A stretch of 64,000 nt of DNA from NCBI RefSeq assembly GCF_029439455.1, contig NZ_JAQFVG010000311.1, positions 25,440 to 89,439 of the forward strand, written 5' to 3'. Below are positions 47,028 through 57,151 of the stretch, piece by piece. Under the pieces are notes generated by a model, which had not been told where the DNA came from, searched no databases, and worked only from the letters and a program-made list of their open reading frames with translations. A program made the position numbers and the translations under genes. Numbering within the stretch: the stretch's first letter is position 1; each line of letters opens with the position of its first letter. The stretch is from Caballeronia sp. BR00000012568055. GTDB lineage: Bacteria; Pseudomonadota; Gammaproteobacteria; Burkholderiales; Burkholderiaceae.

Positions 47028-49094
47028 GTGAACGTTTTCTTCGAGGAATCGGGTAGTTTCAAGGCCGGATCGGTGCTGTCGAAACAGGGCGATGCGTTTC
47101 AGGTCGAACTGCCGGGCGGCCGCCGCGCGAAAGTGCGCGCCAAGGATGTGCTGATCGAATTCGAGAAACCGGCGGCAAGCGAACTGATGCAGGAAGCCGA
47201 CGCCATCGCGCAGGAAATCGATCTCGATTTTCTGTGGGAATGCGCGCCCGAAGACGAATTCCCGTTCGCCTCGCTCGGCGCGGATTATTTCGGTGACAAG
47301 TTCGGTCCGACCGAACGCGCCGCGCTCGTGTTGCGCATGCACGGCGCGCCGGTGTATTTCCGTCGCAAGGGGCGCGGGCAGTATCAGCGCGCGCCGCAAG
47401 AGCAGTTGCAAATGGCGCTCGCCGGTCTGGAACGCAAGCGTCAGCAGGCGCTGGTTCAGGCGGGTTACGAGGAAGAACTGAAGGCCGGGAAATTGCCCGA
47501 CGCGCTGAAGGGCAAGGCGATCGGTTTGCTGACGAAGCCGGACAAGAATTCGATCGAATACAAGGCGCTCGAAGCGGCGGCCATCGCGCGCGGCATGTCG
47601 CAGGCGCGGCTGATGTTGGAGTGCGGCGGCATCGCGTCGGCGCGGGCGCTGCATGAGGCGAAATTCCTGTCGGAGTTTTTCCCGCACGGCATCGGTTTTC
47701 CGTCGGTGCAGCCGAGCGTGCTGCCGGAAGATTTGCCGGAAGCGAACGTCCAGGCGTTTTCCATCGACGACGTCACCACCACCGAAATCGACGATGCCTT
47801 CTCCGTCGAACATTTAGCCGATGGCCGCGTGCGCGTGGGTATCCACATTGCGGCGCCGGCGCTCGGTATCGAACGCGGCGATTCGATCGATTCGATCGCG
47901 CGTGGACGTCTCTCGACGGTCTACATGCCCGGCGACAAGATCACCATGCTGCCCGACAACGTCGTCGATGTCTTCACGCTCGCGGAAGGCGGGCTGCGTC
48001 CGGCGCTGTCGCTGTACATCATCGTGAATCGGGAGACGCAGGAGATTGTCGCGACGGAAACGCGTGCGGAGCGCGTGTTCATCAAGAGCAATCTGCGTCA
48101 CAACCATCTCGACGAACATGTGACCGAAGAAACGCTCGCGGCGGGCAGCGGCGATTACGCGCACAAGGACGATATCGCTGTCTTGTGGCCGCTCGCGCAA
48201 GCCTTGTTCGAAAAGCGCCAGCAAGCGCGCGCGACTTACGGCCTCAAGCGTGAAGTCCAGCGCAACAACGACTTCAATTTCTATGTCGATGGCGAGCACA
48301 TCACCATCACGCCGCGCCGTCGCGGATCGCCGCTCGATCTGATCGTCGCGGAGCTGGCCATTTTGGCGAACTCATCGTGGGGCGCGTTCCTCAACGATCA
48401 TGGCGTGCCGGGCATTTACCGTTCGCAGCGCGGTTTCGGCGGTCCGGGACCGAAGCGCACGCGCATGCAGACCACGCCCGCGCCGCACGAAGGTTTGGGT
48501 GTCGCGCAGTACGCATGGAGCACGTCGCCGCTGCGCCGATACGTCGATCTGGTCAATCAATGGCAACTGATCGCGTGCGTGCAGCACGGCGTCACCGCGA
48601 AACTCGCCGCGCCGTTCAAGCCGAAGGACGCGGACTTGTTCGCCGTCGTGCAAGGTTTCGACGATACCTACAGCGCGTACGCCGACCATCAGCGTCGCAT
48701 GGAGTATTTCTGGTGCCTGCGCTGGCTGAAGCAGGAAAACAAGAAGCAGGTTCCGGCGTCGGTGATCAAAGACGATCTCGTGCGTCTCGAAGAGATTCCG
48801 CTGATGCTGCACGTGCCCGGACTCGGCGTGCATGCACGCGGAACGCGCGTGATGCTCGAAGTCGTATCGATCGATGAACTGACGGTGGAAGCGTCGTGCC
48901 GTCTGCTGCATGTGATCGATGCGCCGTCCGCCGCCGCGCCCGCCGAAGAAGACGAAAGCGAAGAAGAAATCATCGAAGCCGACGATCTCAGCGCGGAAAG
49001 CGAAGCGGAAGCGCAGGCGGAAGCATCGACGGAAGTATCGAACGAAGAATCGCAAACCGAAGCCAGCGGCAACGCGCAGGAATCCACGCAATGA
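47028..49094 (+). CDS. RNase II family (RNB domain) ribonuclease
   Basis: A 688-residue 3'-5' exoribonuclease-like protein. The RNB catalytic domain (about residues 245-560) shows DDAFSVEHL with the metal-binding Asp cluster, and GSPLDLIVAELAILANSSWG; the N-terminal ~240 residues have a Burkholderia-type extension instead of classical cold-shock domains. The C-terminal ~55 residues are very acidic, rich in Glu, Ala and Ser. It opens with GTG; alternatives are not obvious. Its stop overlaps aroE (ATGA). It is smaller than RNase R (about 810). Confidence 0.85.
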   Translation: MNVFFEESGSFKAGSVLSKQGDAFQVELPGGRRAKVRAKDVLIEFEKPAASELMQEADAIAQEIDLDFLWECAPEDEFPFASLGADYFGDKFGPTERAALVLRMHGAPVYFRRKGRGQYQRAPQEQLQMALAGLERKRQQALVQAGYEEELKAGKLPDALKGKAIGLLTKPDKNSIEYKALEAAAIARGMSQARLMLECGGIASARALHEAKFLSEFFPHGIGFPSVQPSVLPEDLPEANVQAFSIDDVTTTEIDDAFSVEHLADGRVRVGIHIAAPALGIERGDSIDSIARGRLSTVYMPGDKITMLPDNVVDVFTLAEGGLRPALSLYIIVNRETQEIVATETRAERVFIKSNLRHNHLDEHVTEETLAAGSGDYAHKDDIAVLWPLAQALFEKRQQARATYGLKREVQRNNDFNFYVDGEHITITPRRRGSPLDLIVAELAILANSSWGAFLNDHGVPGIYRSQRGFGGPGPKRTRMQTTPAPHEGLGVAQYAWSTSPLRRYVDLVNQWQLIACVQHGVTAKLAAPFKPKDADLFAVVQGFDDTYSAYADHQRRMEYFWCLRWLKQENKKQVPASVIKDDLVRLEEIPLMLHVPGLGVHARGTRVMLEVVSIDELTVEASCRLLHVIDAPSAAAPAEEDESEEEIIEADDLSAESEAEAQAEASTEVSNEESQTEASGNAQESTQ

Positions 49095-49930
49095 AAGACC
49101 AATACGCGGTGATCGGCAATCCGATCGAGCACAGCAAATCGCCGTGGATCCACGCGAAATTCGCCGCGCAGACCGGCGAGCCGATCGAATACGGCCGCAT
49201 TCTTGGACCGCTCGGCGGTTTTCTCGACGAAGCAAAACGCTTCCGCGATGCAGGCGGACGCGGCATGAACGTGACCGTGCCATTCAAACTCGATGCGCAC
49301 GCTTTCGCGGATTCATTGTCGCCGCGCGCAGCCGCAGCGGGCGCGGTGAACACGCTGTCGTTCGGTCCGGACGGCGTACGCGGCGATAACACCGATGGCG
49401 TTGGCTTGGTGCGCGATATCGAAGTGAATCTGGGCGTGAGTCTGAAGGGCGCGCGCATTCTGCTGCTCGGCGCGGGCGGCGCGGCGCGCGGCGTCGTCCT
49501 GCCGATTTTCGATCGCGCTCCTGCTGCGTTGACCATCGTGAATCGCACGGCGGCAAAGGCGCTCGTACTCGTCGATCAATTCGCGGAGAACGCGTCGCAA
49601 TCGAACGTGCGATTCTCGGGCGGCGGTGCGGACGCAGCGGAAGCGGGCCAATACGATGTCGTCATCAATGCAACTGCAGGCAGCCTCGATGCCGCCTTGC
49701 CCGATTGCGACGACAGCGCGTTCGGTCCCGGCACGCTCGCCTACGACATGATGTACGGCCCAAAACCGACGGTGTTCATTCAGCACGCGCAGAAGCTCGG
49801 CGCGCGCGCGGCGGACGGACTCGGCATGTTGGTCGAGCAGGCGGCGGAATCGTTCTTTATCTGGCGCGGCGTGCGTCCGGACGGCGGCGCGGTGCTGCGC
49901 GAACTGCGCGGCGCGCTCGCACAACACTGA
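49091..49930 (+). CDS. aroE: Shikimate dehydrogenase AroE
   Basis: NADP-dependent reduction of 3-dehydroshikimate to shikimate. The 279-residue protein starts with the shikimate site [16 protein letters not shown] (residues 9-24), with GMNVTVPFK near 60-68, [11 protein letters not shown] near 100-110 and the NADP-binding GAGGAARGV (about 129-137). The start overlaps the preceding RNase stop (ATGA). The preceding pathway step, 3-dehydroquinate dehydratase, is not encoded in this window. Confidence 0.96.
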   Translation: MKDQYAVIGNPIEHSKSPWIHAKFAAQTGEPIEYGRILGPLGGFLDEAKRFRDAGGRGMNVTVPFKLDAHAFADSLSPRAAAAGAVNTLSFGPDGVRGDNTDGVGLVRDIEVNLGVSLKGARILLLGAGGAARGVVLPIFDRAPAALTIVNRTAAKALVLVDQFAENASQSNVRFSGGGADAAEAGQYDVVINATAGSLDAALPDCDDSAFGPGTLAYDMMYGPKPTVFIQHAQKLGARAADGLGMLVEQAAESFFIWRGVRPDGGAVLRELRGALAQH

Positions 49931-49931
49931 C

Positions 49932-50681
49932 ATGACGACCGCGCCCATCGGCGGCCGAACGCCGCGTACGCGCAACGCGGCGCGCTTTGGCCCCGCGCGC
50001 TGGATTATCTACGGCGTGTCGGTGATGTTTATCGCGGCGCTGGCTACGCAGCTTTATTTCTTCGTGCAGATCGGCATCTGGACGACGGTGAATCCCGGCG
50101 AAACCGCGTTTATGCGCGCGGACGCGTGGACGCTTTCGAAGACGCATCCCGGTATTACGTTGCGACGGACTTGGGTGCCGTACGACCAGATATCGCGCAA
50201 TCTGAAGCGCGCGATTATCGCGTCGGAAGATGCCAACTTCGTCAATAACAACGGTTTCGAAACTGACGCGATTCTTCAGGCCTGGGAGAAGAATAAGGCG
50301 CGCGGGAAAATGGCGTTCGGTGGATCGACTATTTCGCAGCAATTGGCGCGCAATTTGTTTTTATCGCGTGAGAAGAGTTATATCCGCAAGGCCGAGGAAT
50401 TGGTGATTACGGGGATGCTCGAGTTCTGGATGGACAAGGAACGTATCTTCGAGATTTATTTGAACTCGGTGGAATGGGGTAACGGCGTGTATGGCGCGGA
50501 GGCGGCGGCGCAGTATTACTTCAAGACTTCGGCATCGAAATTGACTGCGGGGCAGAGCGCGCGCTTGGCGGTGATGTTGCCGCGTCCTAAGTATTTCGAT
50601 GACCATCGAAATTCGGCGTATTTGTCGCAGCGTGCGGGAGTGATTGCGCGGCGGATGGGAGCGGCGGAGTTGCCGCAGTGA
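49932..50681 (+). CDS. mtgA: Monofunctional biosynthetic peptidoglycan transglycosylase MtgA
   Basis: GT51 glycosyltransferase that polymerises lipid II, anchored in the inner membrane. The 249-residue protein has one N-terminal transmembrane helix ([21 protein letters not shown], about residues 25-45), the donor-site Glu in [15 protein letters not shown] (near 95-110) and the second motif [16 protein letters not shown] (near 133-148). No transpeptidase domain is present. It begins one base after aroE ends, a conserved pair in Proteobacteria, and is followed by a strong terminator. Confidence 0.96.
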   Translation: MTTAPIGGRTPRTRNAARFGPARWIIYGVSVMFIAALATQLYFFVQIGIWTTVNPGETAFMRADAWTLSKTHPGITLRRTWVPYDQISRNLKRAIIASEDANFVNNNGFETDAILQAWEKNKARGKMAFGGSTISQQLARNLFLSREKSYIRKAEELVITGMLEFWMDKERIFEIYLNSVEWGNGVYGAEAAAQYYFKTSASKLTAGQSARLAVMLPRPKYFDDHRNSAYLSQRAGVIARRMGAAELPQ

Positions 50682-51056
50682 ATTTAGTTTTGCGTTGCTA
50701 AACACCATAAAGCCCTGATTAATCAGGGCTTTTTTGTTTTTTGCCCGTTTGCGACCAGAAAGAGAACTCCCATTATCTGAACACTGCGATCACATATTGA
50801 ATTTTTGAGATAGCCAGTCCTACAATCCGTCCAGAGCTTCGAAATCGACCGACCTGACAGAGGCAAGAAGGCAAGGTCGGAACCACGAAGCCAATACAAG
50901 AACAGACCGGAGACACGTCATGCATTCGATCGCCCACCCGCGTTCGCGGGTCGCGCTGCACGATTCTTTCCTCTTCGCGCGTTGCGTGCCGCACGTCAGC
51001 GTCCGCACGTCGCGTTCGGCGTGATGCCGGATCCGTTCACCGAGGAAACGAGCGCC
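50682..51056 (+). other. Interval between mtgA and the IclR gene
   Basis: 375 bases: the first 60 hold a terminator, and the rest presumably holds the promoter and autoregulatory site of the catabolic operon. I see no IclR-like palindrome I would commit to and no convincing reading frame. Confidence 0.5.
50710..50740 (+). terminator. Terminator after mtgA
   Basis: The stem AAGCCCTGATT / AATCAGGGCTT has almost no loop at the centre, probably opening to TTAA, and is followed by TTTTTGTTTT. Confidence 0.92.
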
Positions 51057-51998
51057 ATGAACAGAATCTCGAACGACGGCATCGAAGCCGTGGAAACGCG
51101 CGACGCTGCGGATCACGCCGATCACGCCATCCACACCGCCAAAAAATCCAACGGCCATCGCGATCCCGATGCGATCGCGTTGCCAAGCGCCTTGGTCGAT
51201 ATCACGCCGCAGCAAGCCGGCACGCAAACGCTGCTGCGCGGCCTCGCGATTCTCGAAGCCGCCGCGAACGGCGCACGCGATCTGCGCGCGTTCGGCGCCG
51301 CGCTCGGCACGACGCGCAGCACGACGCATCGGCTGGTGAGTTCGCTGGTGCAGGCGCGTTATCTCCGGCAAGTGCAGGGCGGTTATCTGCTCGGGCCGAA
51401 GCTGATCGAACTCGGCACGATCGCGCTCGAACAGATGCCGCTGAACGCAGTCGCGCGTCCGCATCTGCAGGCGCTCGCTGAGCATACGCAGGACACCATT
51501 CACCTGGGCGTGCGCGATGGCGACGACGTGCTTTACATCGACAAGATTCCCGGTACGCGCGGGCTGGAAATGCGGTCGCGCGTTGGTCACCGGATGCCGC
51601 TGGCATCGACGGGAATCGGCAAGGCGATGATGCTCGACCTCGAAGCGAACGCGTGGAAAAAGCTGCTCGAGGCATCGCACAAGGCCTTGGAACGCAAGAG
51701 TTTCAAGCCGGACAATCGGCCGGATATCGATACGTTCCTTCAGCGCATGACGCGTTACGCACAAGGCGGCTTCACCTTCGATCTCGAAGAAAACGAAGCG
51801 TCGATCCGATGCGTGGCCGCGCCCGTGCGCGATGCGTCCGGTGCGATCGTCGCGGCGCTTTCCGTGGCGAGCACGATTCCCTATATGCCGCACGAACGCA
51901 TGGAAGAACTGATTCCGGTCATCCAGCGCGAAGCCCGCGCGATCTCCGAAGAACTCGGCTGGCGCGCGCCGCAATCCGCCCGCAGGATCAAGCGATGA
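51057..51998 (+). CDS. IclR family transcriptional regulator of the sugar operon
   Basis: A 313-residue regulator with a winged HTH (about residues 55-110, including AALGTTRSTTHRLVSSLVQARYL) and an IclR effector-binding domain (about 130-300). The first ~45 residues are a polar extension. Encoded first in an operon with dgoK, dgoA, transport and oxidation genes, it is the likely sugar-acid-responsive regulator. The ATG at 51057 has GAGG upstream; an ATG at 51024 is an alternative. Its stop overlaps dgoK (ATGA). Confidence 0.88.
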   Translation: MNRISNDGIEAVETRDAADHADHAIHTAKKSNGHRDPDAIALPSALVDITPQQAGTQTLLRGLAILEAAANGARDLRAFGAALGTTRSTTHRLVSSLVQARYLRQVQGGYLLGPKLIELGTIALEQMPLNAVARPHLQALAEHTQDTIHLGVRDGDDVLYIDKIPGTRGLEMRSRVGHRMPLASTGIGKAMMLDLEANAWKKLLEASHKALERKSFKPDNRPDIDTFLQRMTRYAQGGFTFDLEENEASIRCVAAPVRDASGAIVAALSVASTIPYMPHERMEELIPVIQREARAISEELGWRAPQSARRIKR

Positions 51999-52963
51999 GC
52001 CAACCTGCACTCATCGCGCTCGACTGGGGCACGACTTCGCTGCGCGCTTACTTGCTCGATGCGGACGGCGTCGCGCTCGACATGCGCGCATCGTCGGCGG
52101 GGATTATGAAGTTGCCGGAAGGCGGCTTTGATCAGACGTTCGAGGAAACCTGCGGCGCGTGGCTCGATGCGCATACGCAACTACCGGTCATCGCAGCGGG
52201 CATGGTCGGCAGCGCGCAGGGCTGGGTGGAAGCGCCTTACGTCGAAGCGCCCGCCGGTGCCAGCGCGCTGGTCGCGGGCATCGTGCAGGTGAAGACGGAT
52301 CGCGGCGCGACGGTGCATATCGTGCCGGGCGTGCTGGAGCAAGGCACGCTGCCCAACGTGATGCGCGGCGAAGAAACGCAAATCTTCGGCGCGCTCGCCA
52401 GCGACACATCACTGGAGCAGAAAGACGGCGCGCTGATCGGTTTGCCGGGCACGCACGCGAAGTGGGCGTTTGTACGCGATGGCCGCATCGAACGGTTCTA
52501 TACGTTTATGACGGGCGAGACCTTCGGCGCATTGCGCGATCACACCATTCTCGGCCGCACCATGCACCCGAGTTCGACGCCCGATCAGCCCGCGTTTTTG
52601 CGCGGCGTCGATACCGCGCGCGATGCCGGTCATCCCGGCGTGCTCGCGACGATTTTCAGCACGCGCACGCTCGGTCTCACGGGCCAACTGACGGCGGAAC
52701 AGCAGCCGGACTATTTGTCGGGATTGCTGATCGGTCACGAATTGCGCGGCCTGAACGAAGTGTTGTCGCGCGAGCAATCCGCGCTGGCGGGCAAGGCGCT
52801 TCGGCTGATCGGCAACGACGCATTGTGCGACCGTTATCGCGCGGCGCTGGCCCGTTTCGGTTGTGACGATGCACCGACCGTCGCGCATGCCACCGAGCAC
52901 GGTCTTTATCGAATCGCCGCGCTTGCCGGGCTGATCGCAGCGCCCGTGCGCGCGGCTCAATGA
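51995..52963 (+). CDS. dgoK: 2-dehydro-3-deoxygalactonokinase DgoK
   Basis: Kinase of the D-galactonate branch: it phosphorylates 2-keto-3-deoxygalactonate (KDGal). The 322-residue protein starts with the phosphate-1 motif IALDWGTTSLRAYLLD (residues 7-22) and has the ASKHA-like GLPGTHAKWAFVRDG segment near 148-162 plus the DgoK tail. Its start overlaps the IclR stop and dgoA follows 12 bases on. The pair dgoK-dgoA is the standard lower part of the De Ley-Doudoroff pathway. Confidence 0.93.
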   Translation: MSQPALIALDWGTTSLRAYLLDADGVALDMRASSAGIMKLPEGGFDQTFEETCGAWLDAHTQLPVIAAGMVGSAQGWVEAPYVEAPAGASALVAGIVQVKTDRGATVHIVPGVLEQGTLPNVMRGEETQIFGALASDTSLEQKDGALIGLPGTHAKWAFVRDGRIERFYTFMTGETFGALRDHTILGRTMHPSSTPDQPAFLRGVDTARDAGHPGVLATIFSTRTLGLTGQLTAEQQPDYLSGLLIGHELRGLNEVLSREQSALAGKALRLIGNDALCDRYRAALARFGCDDAPTVAHATEHGLYRIAALAGLIAAPVRAAQ

Positions 52964-52975
52964 GGCGAACACGAC

Positions 52976-53662
52976 ATGCAACCTCCGATCAATCTCCCCG
53001 CGCCGTACGGCATGCACGCCGGATTGTCGGCAGCGTTCGCGGCGTGTCCGCTGATCGCGATCATGCGCGGCGTCACGCACGATGAAGCCGCCGATCACGG
53101 CCGCGCGCTGTACGAAGCGGGCTTTCGGATCATCGAAGTGCCGCTTAATTCGCCGCAGCCGTTCGACAGCATCGCCGCGATCCGCAGCGCCTTGCCCGCC
53201 GATGCAATCGTCGGCGCAGGCACGGTGCTGCATCCGAGTTACGTCGATAGCGTGAAGGCAGCGGGCGGCGAACTTATCGTCATGCCGCACAGCGATGGCG
53301 ACGTGATCCGCGCCGCGAAATCGCAAGGTCTGGCCTGCGCGCCAGGCGTCGCGACGCCCGGCGAAGCGTTTCAGGCGCTGAAAGACGGCGCGGACGTGCT
53401 GAAGATGTTTCCCGCCGAGCAACTCGGGCCGATCGTCGTGAAGGCGTGGCGCGCGGTGATTGCGAAAGAAGTGCCGCTGGTGCCGGTCGGTGGTATCGCG
53501 CCGGACAACATGGGGCCGTTTTTGACGGCGGGCGCGAACGGGTTCGGGCTGGGTTCGGCGCTGTACAAGCCGGGGCAGAGCGCGGAAGTGACCGCGCATC
53601 ACGCGAAGGCGTTTATCGACGGATTGGCTATTGCACGGACTGCACGAGGCGACAAGCGATGA
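52976..53662 (+). CDS. dgoA: 2-dehydro-3-deoxy-6-phosphogalactonate aldolase DgoA
   Basis: Class I aldolase that splits KDPGal into pyruvate and glyceraldehyde-3-phosphate. The 228-residue protein has the catalytic Glu in YEAGFRIIEVPLNSP (near 43-57) and the Schiff-base Lys in VLKMFPAEQLGP (near 141-152). The VGAGTVL segment near 78 is typical of the KDPG aldolase family. The stop overlaps the next SDR gene (ATGA). The length is slightly above the usual 205, at the N-terminus. Confidence 0.93.
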   Translation: MQPPINLPAPYGMHAGLSAAFAACPLIAIMRGVTHDEAADHGRALYEAGFRIIEVPLNSPQPFDSIAAIRSALPADAIVGAGTVLHPSYVDSVKAAGGELIVMPHSDGDVIRAAKSQGLACAPGVATPGEAFQALKDGADVLKMFPAEQLGPIVVKAWRAVIAKEVPLVPVGGIAPDNMGPFLTAGANGFGLGSALYKPGQSAEVTAHHAKAFIDGLAIARTARGDKR

Positions 53663-54435
53663 ACCGCCTCGCCGGCAAAGTCGCGATGGTGACCGGCGCC
53701 GGGCGCGGCATCGGTGCGGCGATCGCGCTGGCGTTCGCGCACGAAGGCGCGAGCGTGGCGCTTGCCGAACTCGACATCGAAATCGCCGATAAAACCGCCG
53801 AACGCATCCGTCAGGAAACCGGCGCGAATGTCATCGCGATTCGCACCGACGTGACGCAGAGCGCATCGGTGAAAGAGGCGGTTTCGCAGACCGAAGCGCA
53901 TTTCGGCCCGCTCGATGTGCTCGTGAACAACGCCGGCATCAACGTGTTCTGCGATCCGCTCACCATGACCGACGACGACTGGAAGCGCTGCTTCGCCGTC
54001 GATCTGGACGGCGTGTGGAACGGCTGCCGCGCGGTGTTGCCGGGCATGGTCGGACGCGAGAAAGGCTGCATCGTGAATATCGCCTCGACGCACAGTTTCA
54101 AGATCATTCCGGGCTGCTTTCCGTATCCGGTGGCCAAGCACGGCGTGATCGGATTGACGAAAGCGCTGGGTATTGAATACGCGCCGAAGAACGTGCGCGT
54201 GAATGCGATCGCGCCGGGTTATATCGAAACGCAGTTAACGCACGACTGGTGGAATGCGCAGCACGACCGCCAGGCCGCGCGTCAGGCCACGCTCGATTTG
54301 CAGCCGATGAAGCGTATCGGTCAGCCGCAGGAAGTGGCGATGACGGCGGTGTTTCTGGCATCGGATGAAGCGCCGTTTATCAACGCGAGTTGCATCACGG
54401 TGGATGGCGGACGTTCAGCGCTTTATCACGACTGA
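53659..54435 (+). CDS. Short-chain dehydrogenase/reductase, sugar-operon associated
   Basis: A 258-residue NAD(P)-dependent SDR. The cofactor motif TGAGRGIGAAIA is at about residues 12-23, NNAGI near 91, and the catalytic Ser-Tyr-Lys is in SIASTHSF ... FPYPVAKHG (Tyr and Lys spaced by three). Its substrate is uncertain: candidates are a sugar or sugar-acid oxidation in the same pathway, possibly galactose 1-dehydrogenase or a polyol. Its start overlaps the dgoA stop. A second SDR lies at 58.2 kb in the operon, so the two probably act on different substrates. Confidence 0.75.
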   Translation: MNRLAGKVAMVTGAGRGIGAAIALAFAHEGASVALAELDIEIADKTAERIRQETGANVIAIRTDVTQSASVKEAVSQTEAHFGPLDVLVNNAGINVFCDPLTMTDDDWKRCFAVDLDGVWNGCRAVLPGMVGREKGCIVNIASTHSFKIIPGCFPYPVAKHGVIGLTKALGIEYAPKNVRVNAIAPGYIETQLTHDWWNAQHDRQAARQATLDLQPMKRIGQPQEVAMTAVFLASDEAPFINASCITVDGGRSALYHD

Positions 54436-54560
54436 ATCGCAAAGAATGACGCACTGGCCGCGGTGCGCGCATCAAGACAACTAAACACGGCCACACCCTT
54501 CGTTAATCCCCGCCCACGCGGGAATTTTGAGACAACGGAAAAAGTCGGGAGACAACGATT

Positions 54561-55568
54561 ATGAAACGCAGACTGTTCCTTACGCTGATCGCCGCTGCCA
54601 CGGCCACGAGTGCGACGATGATCGCCGCGCCCGTCGCGCAAGCCGCCGATGACGTGAAGATCGGCTTCCTGGTCAAGCAGCCGGAAGAGCCGTGGTTCCA
54701 GGACGAGTGGAAGTTCGCGGAAATGGCCGCCAAGGAGAAGGGCTTCACGCTGGTGAAAATCGGCGCGCCGTCCGGCGAAAAAGTCATGAGCGCGATCGAT
54801 AACCTCGCCGCGCAGAAGGCGCAGGGTTTCATCATTTGCACGCCGGACGTGAAGCTCGGACCGGGCATCGTCGCCAAGGCGAAGGCCGACAAGCTCAAGA
54901 TGATGACCGTCGATGACCGTCTCGTCGATGGCTCCGGCAAGCCGATCGAGTCGGTGCCGCATATGGGCATTTCGGCTTACAACATCGGCAAGCAAGTGGG
55001 CGATGGCATCGCCGCCGAGATCAAGAAGCGCGGCTGGGACATGAAGGATGTCGGCGCGATCGATGTGACCTACGAACAGTTGCCGACCGCGCATGACCGC
55101 ACGTCCGGCGCAACCGATGCGCTCGTCGCCGCGGGCTTTCCGAAGGCGAACATCATCATGGCGCCGCAAGCGAAGACCGATACGGAAAACGCCTTCAACG
55201 CCGCGAATATCGCACTGACGAAGAACCCGCAGTTCAAGCACTGGGTTGCCTACGCGCTGAACGACGAAGGCGTGCTCGGCGCGGTGCGCGCAGCGGAAGG
55301 GCGCGGCTTCAAGGCGGACAACATGATCGGCATCGGTATTGGCGGATCGGACTCGGCGATCAACGAGTTCAAGAAGCCGAATCCGACCGGTTTCTACGGC
55401 ACCGTGATCATCAGCCCGAAGCGCCACGGCGAAGAGACGTCCGAACTGATGTACGCGTGGATCAAGGACGGCAAGGCACCGCCGCCGCTGACGCTCACCA
55501 CCGGCATGCTGGCGACGCGTGAAAACGTCGCGTCGGTCCGTCAGCAGATGGGTCTCGCATCGAACTAA
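54561..55568 (+). CDS. araF: Arabinose-type sugar ABC transporter substrate-binding protein
   Basis: A 335-residue periplasmic binding protein with an N-terminal signal peptide (to about residue 29, LIAAATATSATMIAAPVAQA, cut after AQA). The mature region matches the Peripla_BP_4 family: VKIGFLVKQPEEPWFQDEWKFAE near 31-53 and DDRLVDGSGKPIE near 116-128. Homologues are called AraF. The symbol is by analogy; since dgoKA are present, the bound sugar may be D-galactose, and E. coli AraF itself also binds D-galactose. Separated from the upstream SDR by 125 bases, likely with its own promoter. Confidence 0.87.
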   Translation: MKRRLFLTLIAAATATSATMIAAPVAQAADDVKIGFLVKQPEEPWFQDEWKFAEMAAKEKGFTLVKIGAPSGEKVMSAIDNLAAQKAQGFIICTPDVKLGPGIVAKAKADKLKMMTVDDRLVDGSGKPIESVPHMGISAYNIGKQVGDGIAAEIKKRGWDMKDVGAIDVTYEQLPTAHDRTSGATDALVAAGFPKANIIMAPQAKTDTENAFNAANIALTKNPQFKHWVAYALNDEGVLGAVRAAEGRGFKADNMIGIGIGGSDSAINEFKKPNPTGFYGTVIISPKRHGEETSELMYAWIKDGKAPPPLTLTTGMLATRENVASVRQQMGLASN

Positions 55569-55624
55569 GTTTTTCGGAGAAGAAGCGGGCCGCGTGTGCG
55601 GTCCGCTGAAAAATAGGAGGCGAT

Positions 55625-57139
55625 GTGTCAGCGACGCTGCGTTTTGACAATATCGGCAAGGTGTTTCCAGGCGTGCGCGCGCTCGACGGCGTGTCGTTCG
55701 ACGTCAATGCCGGCGAAGTGCACGGTTTGATGGGCGAGAACGGCGCGGGTAAATCGACCTTGCTCAAGATTCTAGGCGGTGAGTATCAGCCCGATTCGGG
55801 CCGCGTGCTCATCGACGAAAACGAAGTGAAATTTGCGAGTGCGGCGGCGTCGATCGCGTCGGGCATCGCAGTGATTCATCAGGAATTGCAGTACGTGCCG
55901 GATCTGACGGTATCCGAAAACCTGCTGCTCGGCGCGTTGCCGAACAAGCTCGGCTGGGTCAACAAGCGCGCGGCGCGTCAGCACGTGCGCGAACGGCTCG
56001 CCGCGATGGGCGTCGATCTCGATCCGAACGCGAAGCTGCGCAAGCTCTCCATCGCGCAGCGGCAGATGGTGGAAATCTGCAAGGCGCTGCTGCGTAATGC
56101 ACGCGTGATCGCGCTGGATGAACCGACGTCTTCGTTGTCGCACCGTGAGACGGAAGTGCTGTTCAAGCTCGTGCGCGATCTGAAGGCGGACAACCGCGCG
56201 CTGATCTACATCTCGCATCGCATGGATGAGATCTACGAACTGTGCGATGCCTGCACGATTTTCCGCGACGGCCGCAAGATCGCCTCGCATCTGTCGCTCG
56301 CCGATGTCCCGCGCGACACGCTCGTGCAGGAAATGGTCGGCCGCGAAATCAGCGATATCTACAACTATCGTTCGCGTCCGCTGGGCGATGTGCGCCTCTC
56401 CGTCAAGAACGTGCAAGGCGATGCCCTGAATGCGCCCGCGAACTTCGAAGTGAAGCGCGGTGAGATCGTCGGATTCTTCGGTCTGGTCGGCGCGGGCCGC
56501 AGCGAACTGATGCACCTCGTCTACGGCGCGGACAAGAAAAAGACCGGCGATATCCAACTCGACGGCCAGCCGATCAAAGTCCGCAGCACCGGCGAAGCGA
56601 TTCGTCACGGCATCGTGCTGTGTCCGGAAGATCGCAAGGAAGAAGGCATCGTCGCGATGGCGACGGTGGCGGAGAACATCAATATCTCGTGCCGTCGTCA
56701 CTATTTGCGCGCGGGGCTGTTTCTGGATCGCAAGAAAGAAGCGCAGACGGCGGATCGCTTTATTCAATTGCTGAAGATCAAGACGCCGAGCCGACGTCAG
56801 CGCATCCGCTTTCTGTCGGGCGGCAATCAGCAGAAAGCCATTTTGTCGCGCTGGCTCGCGGAGCCGGATCTCAAAGTGGTGATTCTCGATGAACCGACGC
56901 GCGGTATCGACGTGGGCGCGAAGCACGAAATCTACAACGTGATTTATCAGCTCGCCGAACGCGGCTGCGCGATCGTGATGATTTCGTCGGAGTTGCCGGA
57001 AGTGCTGGGCGTGTCGGATCGGATCGTGGTGATGCGGCAGGGACGGATCGCGGGCGAATTGCCGCGCGGACAGGCGAACGAACAATCGGTGTTGAGTCTT
57101 GCGCTGCCGCAAGCGGACACAGAAGCACAAGCGGCGTAG
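55625..57139 (+). CDS. araG: Arabinose-type sugar ABC transporter ATPase
   Basis: A 504-residue protein with two ABC domains in tandem. First: Walker [10 protein letters not shown] (near 39-47), signature [11 protein letters not shown], Walker [12 protein letters not shown]. Second: a degenerate Walker [11 protein letters not shown] near 287, signature [11 protein letters not shown] and Walker [13 protein letters not shown]. Asymmetric domains like these are typical of AraG/RbsA/MglA. GTG start ([13 protein letters not shown]). It lies between the binding protein and permease genes in order araF-araG-araH. Confidence 0.92.
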   Translation: MSATLRFDNIGKVFPGVRALDGVSFDVNAGEVHGLMGENGAGKSTLLKILGGEYQPDSGRVLIDENEVKFASAAASIASGIAVIHQELQYVPDLTVSENLLLGALPNKLGWVNKRAARQHVRERLAAMGVDLDPNAKLRKLSIAQRQMVEICKALLRNARVIALDEPTSSLSHRETEVLFKLVRDLKADNRALIYISHRMDEIYELCDACTIFRDGRKIASHLSLADVPRDTLVQEMVGREISDIYNYRSRPLGDVRLSVKNVQGDALNAPANFEVKRGEIVGFFGLVGAGRSELMHLVYGADKKKTGDIQLDGQPIKVRSTGEAIRHGIVLCPEDRKEEGIVAMATVAENINISCRRHYLRAGLFLDRKKEAQTADRFIQLLKIKTPSRRQRIRFLSGGNQQKAILSRWLAEPDLKVVILDEPTRGIDVGAKHEIYNVIYQLAERGCAIVMISSELPEVLGVSDRIVVMRQGRIAGELPRGQANEQSVLSLALPQADTEAQAA

Positions 57140-57151
57140 AGAGGAGCGAAC